Made by a program: the position numbers and the translations under genes. From positions 375,501 to 439,500 of the forward strand of contig CANLCX010000001.1 of assembly GCA_947489315.1 (NCBI GenBank): a stretch of DNA of 64,000 nt. Direction: 5' to 3'. Source of the DNA: an uncultured Sphingomonadaceae bacterium (GTDB taxonomy: Bacteria; Pseudomonadota; Alphaproteobacteria; Sphingomonadales; Sphingomonadaceae). The notes beneath the pieces were generated by a model. The model made no database searches, was not told the origin of the DNA, and saw only the letters and a program-made list of their open reading frames with translations. The first letter of the stretch is position 1, and every line of letters starts with the position of its first letter. This document shows positions 50,180 through 59,083 of the stretch, piece by piece.

Positions 50180-50920
50180 ATGACCGATGCAAAATCCAAG
50201 ACAGCGATTGTCACCGGCGCGTCCCGCGGAATTGGGGCTGCCGTTGCGGAACGCCTGGCCTCTGATGGCTTAAACGTCATCGTCAACTACGCCGGTAACG
50301 AAACTGCTGCGGCAGAAGTAGTGCAGAAGATCGAGTCCGCAGGCGGCAAGGCGATCACCGCTCAAGCGGATGTGTCCGACGCTGACGCCGTACGACGGAT
50401 GTTCGATGCCGCGGAAACCGCGTTCGGAGGGGTTGATGTCCTTGTGAACAACGCAGGCATTATGAAACTGGCCAAGATCGTCGACAGCGACGATGCCCTG
50501 TTTGACGCGCATATTGCCGTCAATCTCAAGGGCACTTTCAACACGCTGCGCGAGGCAGCGGCCCGGCTGCGGAATGACGGAACAATCATCAACTTCTCGA
50601 CCAGTGTAGTCGGCACAAAGCTGGAGACTTACGGCGTCTACACTGCGACCAAGGCGGCGATTGAGACGCTGACGGCGATCCTGTCCAAGGAACTGCGTGG
50701 GCGCAACATCACCGTCAATGCCATAGCGCCTGGGCCAACGGCAACCGATCTGTTCCTGGACGGCAAGTCGCCAGAGCTGATCGACCGTTTTGCCAAGATG
50801 GTACCCCTCGAACGGCTCGGAGAACCTCGCGACATCGCCAATGTGGTGTCCCTTCTGGCCGGACCAGATTGCGCTTGGGTCAATGGACAGACCCTGCGTG
50901 CAAACGGCGGGCTGGTCTGA
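50180..50920 (+). CDS. SDR-family oxidoreductase (1)
   Basis: 246-residue classical short-chain dehydrogenase: TGASRGIGAAV coenzyme motif, NNAG at about 87, catalytic Ser/Tyr/Lys in INFSTSVVG...YGVYTATKAA, and a C-terminal GPDCAWVNGQTLRANGG typical of FabG-like enzymes. ATG 50180 follows GGAAAGG. Substrate unknown. Likely co-transcribed with the next SDR gene (37-bp gap) under the LysR protein. Confidence 0.9.
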   Translation: MTDAKSKTAIVTGASRGIGAAVAERLASDGLNVIVNYAGNETAAAEVVQKIESAGGKAITAQADVSDADAVRRMFDAAETAFGGVDVLVNNAGIMKLAKIVDSDDALFDAHIAVNLKGTFNTLREAAARLRNDGTIINFSTSVVGTKLETYGVYTATKAAIETLTAILSKELRGRNITVNAIAPGPTATDLFLDGKSPELIDRFAKMVPLERLGEPRDIANVVSLLAGPDCAWVNGQTLRANGGLV

Positions 50921-50957
50921 ACGGGCCACCCCCATTCGAAATCCAAGGAGTAATCAA

Positions 50958-51866
50958 ATGACAAAAGGATCAGAAAAACAGATTATCGTCGTCACTGGCG
51001 CATCAAGCGGTTTTGGCGAAATGACGGCCTACGCGCTCGCCGATGCCGGGCACAGCGTTTACGCGTCCATGCGCGGCGTTAGCGGCCACAATGCAGATAA
51101 GGCGAAGGCCGCCAAGGACTACGCCAGCAACAACGACGTCGATCTGCGCGTGGTTGAACTAGATGTCGTCGACGACGCATCTGTCGCCGCCGGGATCGAT
51201 CAGATCTTTGATGAGACGGGCCGCCTTGACGTGATCGTCCACAACGCGGGCCATATGTCGTTCGGCCCGGCGGAGGCGTTCACGCCAGAACAGATGGCGC
51301 AGCTTTACGACATCAACGTGCTATCGACCCAACGCGTGATGCGGTCGGCGCTGCCAAGAATGCGGGCAAAGGGCCAAGGCCTTATCGTCTGGGTGTCATC
51401 CAGCAGTGCGCGCGGTGGCACGCCGCCGTTTCTGTCACCCTACTTTGCGGCCAAGGCGGGTATGGACTCTCTCGCGGTGTCCTACGCCTCCGAACTGGCC
51501 CGCTGGGGTATCGAAACCTCGATCATGGTGCCGGGCGCCTTCACCGCCGGCACCAATCACTTTGCCCATGCCGGGAAACCCGACGACCAGGAAGTTGCCG
51601 ATGCCTATCTGACCGGCCCCTATGGTGACGTTCCTTCGCTGGCGCTCGACGGGCTGCGGTCGCTTGAGCCCGCCGACGCAGACCCATCCGCCGTGGCGCG
51701 GGGTATCGTCGACATTGTGAACGCGCCGTTCGGCAAGCGACCGTTCCGGGTTCATGTCGATCCGTCACACGATGGGTCCGAGGTTGTCAGCGGTGTCGCG
51801 GATCGGGTCAGGGCAGAGATGTTCCGGCGGATCGGGCTGGAAGACCTGCTTTCGCCTGCAGTTTGA
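50958..51866 (+). CDS. SDR-family oxidoreductase (2)
   Basis: 302-residue SDR: VVTGASSGFGEMTAYAL at the N-terminus, HNAGHMSFG, VSSSSARGG and the YFAAKAGMD catalytic Tyr-Lys pair. The C-terminal extension of about 60 residues is larger than in the first SDR. ATG 50958 follows AAGGAG. Tandem SDR genes with a LysR regulator often serve detoxification of small carbonyl compounds; no substrate can be named. Confidence 0.9.
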   Translation: MTKGSEKQIIVVTGASSGFGEMTAYALADAGHSVYASMRGVSGHNADKAKAAKDYASNNDVDLRVVELDVVDDASVAAGIDQIFDETGRLDVIVHNAGHMSFGPAEAFTPEQMAQLYDINVLSTQRVMRSALPRMRAKGQGLIVWVSSSSARGGTPPFLSPYFAAKAGMDSLAVSYASELARWGIETSIMVPGAFTAGTNHFAHAGKPDDQEVADAYLTGPYGDVPSLALDGLRSLEPADADPSAVARGIVDIVNAPFGKRPFRVHVDPSHDGSEVVSGVADRVRAEMFRRIGLEDLLSPAV

Positions 51867-51997
51867 ACGCAGAACACCGCCTTTGGGTCGGGTAGTGCCT
51901 GGCATGTGCAGGCGCGATGATTTCGATATATAGCCCCGACACGGTCATGGACATTCGTGTCGGGCACTTGGCTCGAGCAATTGCTGGACTCTCGCGT

Positions 51998-53072
51998 TAT
52001 CATCAGCAACTGGAACGCACTCGCCCGCATTGTGTTTGAAAGCTTCGCAGGACTCGGCTTGATTGCGACCGGCGGCGCCATTGGCGCAGGCGAACTCCTT
52101 CAGCCCGGCCGCATCGCGGCGGTGGGTCTCGAATCCGGTCAGCCGATCCTCGAATCCATTTCGGACCTGATGGGCTTCGTGTCCTTCTTCGAGAACTTCA
52201 TCCAGATATCGATACTGCTCTTCGCCTGGATCATCGTGATCCTCTCCTTCTTCATCCTAGCGATCCAGCTCTTCGTCACACTAATCGAATTCAAGCTGGC
52301 AACACTGGCCGGCTTCATCCTCGTGCCCTTCGGGCTCTTCAACAAGACCGCCTTCATGGCCGAGCGCGTCCTGGGCCTCGTCATCTCTTCGGGCGTAAAA
52401 GTCTTGGTACTTGCTGTAATCGTTGGGATCGGTTCGACCATATTCGGTGAATTTACGGCTGGCTTTGCCGGTGAGCCAACCATCAACGACGCCATGGCCA
52501 TCGTGCTCGCGGCACTGTCGCTGCTCGCCCTTGGCATCTTCGGTCCTGGCATCGCGAACGGCATCGTCTCAGGTGGACCGCAGCTTGGCGCAGGCGCCGC
52601 CGTTGGTGCTGGGCTTGCAGCGGGCGGCGTTGCCGCAGGCGGCTTAGCCGGTCTCAAGATGGCCGGTGCCGCAGGTGGAGCTGCGCTGCGCGGTGGCTCG
52701 GCAGTGGCCGGCGGCGCATCGACGGCGTTTCAGATCGGAGCAGCCTCAAGATCCAGTGTGGCCGGGAAAGCCGCGAGCGGGATGGCTGCGGTCGGTCAGG
52801 CAGGTGCATCCGTCGCGGCAAGTCCTCTCAAACGGGCCGTCTCGGAAGGCTACCACTCAGGCTCACGCACGGCCTTCGAGGCCACCGGCGGCAAGTTCAG
52901 CAATTCCCCCGGCACCATGCCGCCCCCCGCGAACGACGGGCCGCCCGCTTGGGCACGCCGCATGAAGCGCCAACAGTCCCTGCAACACGGCGCAAGCGTT
53001 GCGGCCCACGCCATCCGCTCCGGCGACGGTGGTGGCAGCGGCGCCGTGATCAACCTTTCGGAGAGATCATGA
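51998..53072 (+). pseudogene. trbL: trbL remnant, 5' truncated (element 2)
   Basis: Similarity to the intact TrbL (1240-2556) begins abruptly at IISNWNALARIVFESF, residue 73 of that protein, and continues to the C-terminal end (WARRMKRQQSLQHG...). The first 72 residues are gone. The frame is open from 51957 with unrelated codons ahead, so a hybrid product could be made. A CCCGACACG/CGTGTCGGG hairpin (51935-51964) lies at the join with the SDR gene region. Confidence 0.88.
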
Positions 53073-53755
53073 TGTTCAAAAGACCCAGCGTGCGATATGC
53101 CAAGACCCGGAAACCAATCACACCTTATCAGAAGGCCGCCCAAGCGTGGGATGACCGCATAGGCTCTGCCCGCGTTCAGGCACGCAACTGGCGACTTATG
53201 GCGATTGGATGCCTCGCCACAACGGCCGCTTTCGGGTTGGCGCTCGTGTGGCAATCCACCCAAGGCACAATTGTCCCTTACGTCGTTGAAGTGGACCAGC
53301 TTGGTGCGGCACAGGTCGTGGCTCCCGCGACTGCGAACTATCGCCCGACCGATCCGCAGATCGCGTTTCACCTCGCCCGCTTCATTGAAAACGTACGTCA
53401 ACGCCCGATCGACCCGATAGTCCTGCGCGAGAACTGGCTACGCGCCTATGACTTCACTACCGACCGCGGAGCTTTCGCGCTCAACGATTTCGCGCGTGAG
53501 AATGACCCGTTTGGCAGTATCGGCGAAGTTCAGATCGCCGCCGAGATTTCCAGCGTTATTCGAGCCTCGGATTCCAGCTTTCGCGTGGCCTGGACCGAGC
53601 GTCGCTATGTGAACGGCCAACTAGCAGGAACCGAACGCTGGACCGGCATCCTCAGCGTCGTCATCCAGCCGCCGCGTGATTCAGAGCGGCTACGAAAAAA
53701 CCCCCTTGGCGTTTTCGTTCACGCCATCAACTGGTCACGGGAGAACGCTCAATGA
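53072..53755 (+). CDS. trbF: TrbF-like conjugation protein (element 2)
   Basis: 227-residue homologue of the protein at 557-1240, intact over its length with the same motifs (NWLRAYDFTTDRGAFALNDFAR, RKNPLGVFVHAINWS). ATG 53072 overlaps the trbL' stop; ATG 53069 is also possible. Divergence from copy 1 is scattered over the whole protein, so this is a different element and not a recent duplication. Probably non-functional in isolation. Confidence 0.92.
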   Translation: MFKRPSVRYAKTRKPITPYQKAAQAWDDRIGSARVQARNWRLMAIGCLATTAAFGLALVWQSTQGTIVPYVVEVDQLGAAQVVAPATANYRPTDPQIAFHLARFIENVRQRPIDPIVLRENWLRAYDFTTDRGAFALNDFARENDPFGSIGEVQIAAEISSVIRASDSSFRVAWTERRYVNGQLAGTERWTGILSVVIQPPRDSERLRKNPLGVFVHAINWSRENAQ

Positions 53756-54780
53756 AACATCGCAATTCAACCAAACTGCCCCTTGTCGCACTTTGCGCCA
53801 TATCAATGCTTGCGGGATGCGCTACCTTCACGCCACCCGAGATAAGCTATGACGATCCCGTCGAAGCAACTCTGATTGCAGACACACCGCGACCTGTTCA
53901 GATCGTAGAGCGGCCCGAACCACTTCCGCTTCCCGGGCAGCTCATGCGCGTCGATGCGGATGACCGCCCACCGGAGGCCACTGAACCGACCGAGCGGATC
54001 ACAAATGCCAATGCGGCGGCGCGCATCGAGCCCGTCCGAGATGGGTTCATAAACGCGGTCCAGCTATACCCCTACAGTTCGGGTGCCCTCTACCAGGTCT
54101 ATACCGCGCCCGGACAAGTGACGGATATTGCGCTGCAAGCTGGCGAAAGTCTGGTTGGGTCCGGTCCCATTGCCGCAGGTGATACGGCTCGCTGGATCAT
54201 CGGCGATACCGAGAGCGGAACTGGCGACAATCGTCGTATTCATATCTTGGTGAAACCGACCCGCCCCGATCTGGTGACCAACCTTGTCATCAATACAGAT
54301 CGCAGAACCTATCATTTGGAACTGCGCGCGACGCCGCAGGCCTATATGGCGTCGGTTTCTTGGCAATACCCCGAAGACGAACTGATCGCGTTGCGCCGCC
54401 AGAATGCGCAGAGCGAGGCCGCACTACCTATTGGCCGGAATGTCGACCTCACCAACGTAAATTTCCGCTATCGTATTACGGGTGATCGTGCGCCCTGGCG
54501 ACCTCGCCGTGCCTTCGATGACGGAAGGCAGGTGTTCATAGAGTTCCCGAGCGGAATCGGACAGGGAGAAATGCCGCCGCTTTTCGTCATCGGACCGGAA
54601 GGCGATGGACAGCTCGTCAACTACCGGATCCGGCGCAACTACATGATCGTGGATCAGCTTTTCGCTGCCGCGGAGCTTCGCCTGGGAGATAGACAGCGGC
54701 TCGTCCGGATCATTCGCACCGATGGCAGTCGTCAATCGCAACGGCAAATTTCATCTGCCGTTAACCACGAGACAGACTGA
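53752..54780 (+). CDS. trbG: TrbG/VirB9-like conjugation protein (element 2)
   Basis: Full-length TrbG of 342 residues with a lipobox (MLAGC) at about residue 22, NAAARIEPVRDGF, GDTARWIIGDTESGTGDN and the C-terminal YRIRRNYMIVDQLFAAAELRLGD block. It overlaps trbF by 4 nt and abuts trbI'. It shows what the missing part of copy 1 (left of the window) should look like. Confidence 0.93.
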   Translation: MKHRNSTKLPLVALCAISMLAGCATFTPPEISYDDPVEATLIADTPRPVQIVERPEPLPLPGQLMRVDADDRPPEATEPTERITNANAAARIEPVRDGFINAVQLYPYSSGALYQVYTAPGQVTDIALQAGESLVGSGPIAAGDTARWIIGDTESGTGDNRRIHILVKPTRPDLVTNLVINTDRRTYHLELRATPQAYMASVSWQYPEDELIALRRQNAQSEAALPIGRNVDLTNVNFRYRITGDRAPWRPRRAFDDGRQVFIEFPSGIGQGEMPPLFVIGPEGDGQLVNYRIRRNYMIVDQLFAAAELRLGDRQRLVRIIRTDGSRQSQRQISSAVNHETD

Positions 54781-55139
54781 TGAGTGATGTCGAAACCGAA
54801 CAAGGGATGGAGGAAACCCGGCGTTCAGAGGCTGATATCGCAAAGGAACTGCGGCTCCGCCCCGATCCACCGCGCGTGATGCGATTGTCGCGAAAGGCCA
54901 TCACGGTCCTGGTCGTGGTTGGCGGATTGGGTGTGGGTGCAATCCTGATTGTTGCATTGCATAGTCCCGAAGGAATCGATGGGCCGTCGGAACTCTTCTC
55001 GACTGATCGAATTCAGGAAGCCGAGGGTCTTTCTCAGCTTCCAAGTGACTACGGATCTTTTCCGCAACTGGGCCCACCGCTTCCAGGAGAACTGGGCCGG
55101 CCAGTGTTGTCGGCACAGCAACGGGGAGAGTCCATGCCG
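54780..55139 (+). pseudogene. trbI: trbI remnant, 3' truncated (element 2)
   Basis: About 120 N-terminal residues of TrbI/VirB10: polar start, ELRLRPDPPRVMRLSRK, one membrane helix (TVLVVVGGLGVGAILIVAL) and LPSDYGSFPQLGPPLPGELGRP. After RGES the frame reads antisense trbB sequence and stops at 55250. A normal TrbI has about 400 residues, so the gene is broken. Confidence 0.88.
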
Positions 55140-55141
55140 GT

Positions 55142-55871
55142 GACCGGTGCCCCAAGCCTTAAGCAGGTCGAGCGCTTCGGGTCCGCGCACCTCCCCAATC
55201 GGAATGCGGTCAGGTCGAAGGCGAAGCGAAGATCTAACAAGATCAGATAGTGTTGCGATCCCGTCTTTCGTGCGCAGCGCAACCAGATTAGGCGTCGTAC
55301 ACTGAAGTTCGCGCGTATCCTCGATGAGCACGACACGGTCGGAGGTCTTTGCGACTTCGGCGAGCAGCGCGTTGGTGAGGGTCGTCTTGCCGGTGGATGT
55401 GCCACCTGCGACCAGAATGTTGGAGCGCGATGAAACGGCGTCACGCAGCGCATCTGCAGCGCTCGCGTCCATGATCCCGGCGCGAACATAGTCGTCAAGC
55501 GAGAAAATCGCGACCGCAGGCTTGCGGATTGCGAAGGTCGGGGCCGCAACGACGGGAGGCAGAAGTCCCTCGAACCGCTCACCCGTTCCAGGCAGTTCTG
55601 CGGAAACGCGCGGAGCATCCGCATGAACCTCGGATCCGACGTGATGGGCGACCAGCCGAACGATCCGTTCGCCGTCGTCAGTTGAAAGTGTTTCTCCAGT
55701 GTCTGAAAGGCCCTCGCCCAGACGGTCGACCCATAGCCGACCGTCTGGGTTCAGCATTACCTCGACAACGGTGTCTTCTTTGAGCCAGGCCGCGATGGCG
55801 GGCCCAAGGGCCGTCAACAGCATGCGGGAACCGCGCTCGATCGCTGCTGATTTGAGAGTTTGGACGTTCAT
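55142..55871 (-). pseudogene. trbB: trbB remnant, 3' truncated (element 2)
   Basis: 243 residues of TrbB from MNVQTLKSAAIERGSRM to LLKAWGTGH, including Walker A GGTSTGKT and [11 protein letters not shown]. The His box GIGTIHAG and everything after it are missing; the frame runs on through antisense trbI to 54825. The join with trbI' is tail-to-tail, so an inversion plus deletion removed trbC-D-E-J-K. Confidence 0.9.
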
Positions 55872-55941
55872 TGGCGGTCCCGCAATTGGTTACGGGATCG
55901 ATTAAGAAGACCGGAATTGGCTCATCAGCAACAGGTTTGAG

Positions 55942-55964
55942 GGCGTAGTAGTGCCAAGGCGTAG
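55942..55964 (+). promoter_or_regulatory. Paired GGCGTAG repeats upstream of trbB remnant
   Basis: GGCGTAG at 55942 and 55958, 16 bp apart, about 75-95 bp upstream of the trbB' start. Same heptamer, orientation and spacing as at 7794-7816. Confidence 0.5.
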
Positions 55965-56124
55965 AGCGACAGGAGATGTCGTATGTCTCATTCTTCAGAA
56001 TGACGATGGAAGAACGCTATGCAGGGTTAAGTTCGACGTTTCATTGCACCGCTCTGGCCGAGATTCTCCGCTGCGGTTCGCCTATGTGCTTCCCATTTTT
56101 GCCTCGTAACATCAGCGAATGGGT

Positions 56125-56158
56125 GGAAGGCTGCCCTTACATACTAGGGCAGCCTTCC
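56125..56158. terminator. 13-bp perfect hairpin downstream of dps
   Basis: GGAAGGCTGCCCT-N8-AGGGCAGCCTTCC, 28 bp past the dps stop. There is no T-run on either side, so it may be a weak terminator or a transcript-stabilising hairpin. The rest of 55965-56186 holds no supported gene. Confidence 0.5.
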
Positions 56159-56186
56159 ATTAAGAGCGAAGCGCAATAGTGATGGC

Positions 56187-56654
56187 TCAAGCAGCCGTTG
56201 CTCTAAGCATCCACGCTGTTTTCTCATGGAGGGTAATTCGAGGCGTTACCACGTCCGCAGTCGCGTCGTCGCCAACTTCCTCTGCAACCCTGAGCACCCC
56301 TCTTGCGGTCTTGGCGACTTGCTCGTGATCTTTGGCCAGCTTGGACACCATCGTCTGCCAATCTGACGGGCCGGGTTCTTCCTCGACCGATGAGATGGAA
56401 GCCATTTGCGAGTAGGATGAAGGGGCATACTCTCCAAGCGCCCTGATCCGTTCCGCCAGCTCATCCACGGCGTTCCACATCTCAACATATTGCTGCATGA
56501 ACAACTCATGCAGTTGCTGAAAATGTGATCCTTCGACGTTCCAGTGATAGCCATGCGTCTTGAGATACAGGGCATAGGTATCTGCCAGAAGCTTCTTGAT
56601 GGCGTCCGCCGCCTGCACTTTGCCTTCAGTGGTAATTCCAATGTCGATGTCCAT
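56187..56654 (-). CDS. dps: Dps-family DNA-protection/ferritin-like protein
   Basis: 155-residue miniferritin: LLADTYALYLKTHGYHWNVEG, then HELFMQQYVEMWNAVDELAERIRALGEY contain the ferroxidase His, Asp and Glu ligands. Dodecamers bind iron and shield DNA from oxidative damage. ATG 56654 follows AAGGAGTGAGAAC. It is cargo of the second element, next to a hydrolase gene. Confidence 0.93.
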   Translation of the reverse strand: MDIDIGITTEGKVQAADAIKKLLADTYALYLKTHGYHWNVEGSHFQQLHELFMQQYVEMWNAVDELAERIRALGEYAPSSYSQMASISSVEEEPGPSDWQTMVSKLAKDHEQVAKTARGVLRVAEEVGDDATADVVTPRITLHEKTAWMLRATAA

Positions 56655-56730
56655 TTGTTCTCACTCCTTGCGATCAATCCAAATCGCCCAGACTACGAAT
56701 GTGGTGGCCCGGGCGATTGTAAGGTCGGAC

Positions 56731-57699
56731 TTACTCCTCGATGAACTTGAGAAGGTCAGCATTTACCACGTCGGGGTGTGTGGCGAAAAATCCGTGTGAG
56801 AGGCCTTCATAGACCTTCAGGGTGCCGTTCTTCAGCAGCCCCACAGCTTTCTCGGCCGAGTTCGCGATCGGCACGACCTGATCGTCGTCGCCATGCATCA
56901 CGAGAACCGGAACATCGATCGCCTTGAGGTCCTCGGTCTGGTCAGTTTCCGAGAAGACCGCGATGCACTGGTAATGCGCCGAGGCGCTGCCCATCATGCC
57001 CTGGCGCCACCAGTTCTGGATCTGGCCCTGGCTGACCTCCGCGCCCTCGCGGTTGAAGCCGAAGAACGGGCCTGACGGAACATCGAGATAGAACTGGGCA
57101 CGGTTTGCGGCCAGCGCAGAACGAAACCCGTCAAAGACCTCCATCGGGATGCCGTCGGGGTTGGCATCGGTTTGCAGCATCAGGGGCGGAATTGCCCCAA
57201 GCAGCGCCGCCTTGGCCACGCGTCCCGGCTCGGCCCGGGCTACATAACGCGCGGCTTCGCCGCCGCCGGTCGAATGGCCGATATGGACCGCGTTCCTGAG
57301 GTCGAGATGCCGCGCAAGCTCGGCAACATCTGCGGCATAGGTGTCCATGTCGTGGCCGAGATCGGTCTGGCTGGAGCGGCCATGTCCACGGCGGTCATGG
57401 GCGATGACGCGGTAGCCTTTTGAGGCGAAGAACAGCATCTGGTTGTCCCAGTCGTCGCTGGAGAGCGGCCAGCCGTGGTGGAAAAAGATGGGTTGTGCAT
57501 CTTTCGGACCCCAGTCCTTGTAGAAGACTTCGGTGCCGTCGGTGGTATTGAAGGTAGACATTTCGAAAGTTCCTTTCTGTTCAGGTTGGGTTTGCGCGAA
57601 GGCGAAACCGGGGAGGAGGGCGGCGGCCGATGCGGCCGTACCTGTCAGCAGCACATCGCGCCGGTTGGGAGTAAATTTGGTGTTGGTCTGTTCAGTCAT
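56731..57699 (-). CDS. Tat-exported alpha/beta hydrolase (chloroperoxidase-like)
   Basis: 322-residue enzyme. An N-terminal Tat signal ([21 protein letters not shown]) precedes an alpha/beta-hydrolase fold: [14 protein letters not shown] oxyanion region, nucleophile in GHSTGGGE, Asp in MHGDDDQ and His in GLSHGFF. The plan matches non-heme chloroperoxidase/arylesterase-like enzymes; most in this group lack a Tat signal. Start ATG 57699. An internal ATG (MSTFNTTDG) at 57561 would give a cytoplasmic form. Confidence 0.87.
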   Translation of the reverse strand: MTEQTNTKFTPNRRDVLLTGTAASAAALLPGFAFAQTQPEQKGTFEMSTFNTTDGTEVFYKDWGPKDAQPIFFHHGWPLSSDDWDNQMLFFASKGYRVIAHDRRGHGRSSQTDLGHDMDTYAADVAELARHLDLRNAVHIGHSTGGGEAARYVARAEPGRVAKAALLGAIPPLMLQTDANPDGIPMEVFDGFRSALAANRAQFYLDVPSGPFFGFNREGAEVSQGQIQNWWRQGMMGSASAHYQCIAVFSETDQTEDLKAIDVPVLVMHGDDDQVVPIANSAEKAVGLLKNGTLKVYEGLSHGFFATHPDVVNADLLKFIEE

Positions 57700-57811
57700 A
57701 GGTACAACTCCATAGTTGATGTCGTTGTTTCGACGAGATGAGATTTAGGCGGTTCAAACGGCATTCAGGATTGGCGATATTGACAAATACCAAGGCAAAA
57801 CTGACAATCGT

Positions 57812-58173
57812 ATGATGCGATGCGTTGCCGAAATCGGGCTTCTGGCCTATCCGGACTGTCAGCTGTCCTCGATCCACGGGCTGACCGATCTGTTCCGGAT
57901 CGCCACTGAGTGGACAGCCGAAACCGGGCGATCCTTTATCCGTGTCACCCATTGGCAGCGCGACACGCGTACTCCGGGCGGGCCGCCGGTCTGCACCTGG
58001 GACAGTCACCCCGGTCCGCCGCACCGGCTCGATTATATCATACTTCCACCCAGCATCGTGATGCCCGACCGGATGGCCGACATGGTGCAGGAAGCCGCCT
58101 GGCTGAAGGACCAGCATGGTTCCGGCACGCGGATCGGTTCTGTCTGCGCCGGTGCCTTCCCTGCCGAGCCCGG
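57812..58173 (+). pseudogene. GlxA-type AraC regulator, truncated after DJ-1/PfpI part
   Basis: About 120 residues of the N-terminal GATase1-like domain of GlxA-family regulators (IGLLAYPDCQLSSIHGLTDLFRIA, DYIILPPS, IGSVCAGAF). The rest of that domain and the AraC helix-turn-helix are missing. From about 58174 the DNA instead matches the region upstream of the integrase gene of element 1, so the gene was cut by recombination. Divergent from the hydrolase gene, probably its former regulator. Confidence 0.8.
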
Positions 58174-58373
58174 GTTTCACGTAAGCACCACGCAAGCACG
58201 CGGACGGAAACCAAGGCGTATTCTCGGATAGAGGTTTCGGAGAGACGATCAGAAAAGTCTAGTGATTACAGCCTGATATCGTGCTCTGGCGTACCCTATC
58301 GTGCACTTCGGATAGGTCCTTAAACCAGCTCCGAAGGCAGAGGTCGCGCGTTCGAATCGCGCCGGGTGCACCA
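58174..58373 (+). repeat. Attachment site 2 with remnant of integrase upstream region
   Basis: The segment corresponds to 48917-49117: CGTAAGCACCACGCAAGCAC near the left end, then patchy similarity, then the tRNA-Arg(CCG) 3' fragment from CTCCGAAGG (58329) to CCA (58373). The T-arm is GCGCG-TTCGAAT-CGCGC. The integrase gene itself has been lost. This is the right end of element 2 and of the whole inserted DNA. Confidence 0.8.
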
Positions 58374-58487
58374 TAATTATCCGTTGATCCAGTTTGTCTT
58401 TCCGATTGTCGTGCGGAACTTGAGTGCGATCCCTACAAATATTACCGATGTGTTGGGGGCTTCGCATTTGCTGGCTGGGAAGAATAT

Positions 58488-59075
58488 ATGGAAATCCGAT
58501 TTGGCATAAAAACCGATCGCAGGATTTGGTCGGGTTTTTTGATCACGCTGCTTTTGACTGCTTGTGCGTCCTCTGGGGCATTTCCCGTTGAAACGGCCGA
58601 GCAGCCGGACATTAATCAATCTTATCAATTGCGTGCTGGCGAAACGGTTCAGATCAACACCTATGGTGAGGACACGCTGACCGGAGAATATATTATCGGC
58701 GCCAACGGTTTTCTGGCTTTTCCATTGGTTGGAAATATCCAGGCGGCTGGCCTTACTCCAGCCGACCTAGGGTTGAATATCGCTGCCTCTTTGGCGGATG
58801 GCTATGTGATTAACCCGCAAGTGAATGTGGAGGTGAAGAGCTTTCGGCCAATTTATATATTGGGCGAAGTGAACAAGCCGGGCGAATATCCCTATAATCC
58901 CGACATGACGGTGCTCGCGGCGATTGCGAAAGCCGATGGCTTTACCTACCGGGCGCAACAGAAGCAGATTTTCATCAAACGCTCGGATCAACCGAATGAA
59001 GTGAAGATCAGATTGGGGAGTAATACCCGTATTTATCCGGGGGATACAATCAGGATTGTGGAGCGTTTTTTCTAG
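58488..59075 (+). CDS. Polysaccharide export (Wza/GumB-like) lipoprotein
   Basis: 195-residue outer-membrane auxiliary protein. A signal peptide with lipobox LLTACAS near residue 26, then the Poly_export domain (YQLRAGETVQINTYGEDTLTGEY in part) and an SLBB domain (YILGEVNKPGEYPYNPDMTVLAAI in part). Such proteins form the outer-membrane exit for exopolysaccharide. It is short compared with Wza, but usual for the GumB type. First chromosomal gene past the element. Confidence 0.92.
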   Translation: MEIRFGIKTDRRIWSGFLITLLLTACASSGAFPVETAEQPDINQSYQLRAGETVQINTYGEDTLTGEYIIGANGFLAFPLVGNIQAAGLTPADLGLNIAASLADGYVINPQVNVEVKSFRPIYILGEVNKPGEYPYNPDMTVLAAIAKADGFTYRAQQKQIFIKRSDQPNEVKIRLGSNTRIYPGDTIRIVERFF

Positions 59076-59083
59076 ATATGGGT

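Noticed and set aside
55976-56179. Plus-strand frame of 67 codons before dps
   Set aside because: It runs through the 13-bp hairpin, has no family pattern and no ribosome binding site.
58290-58373. Possible complete tRNA gene
   Set aside because: Only the anticodon loop, T-arm and acceptor 3' strand fit. No GCACCCG 5' acceptor strand or D-arm is present upstream; the same holds for 49030-49117.
58249-58467. Minus-strand frame of 72 codons containing ARFERATSAFG
   Set aside because: It is antisense to the tRNA-Arg 3' fragment; this peptide is a well-known false gene from tRNA loci.
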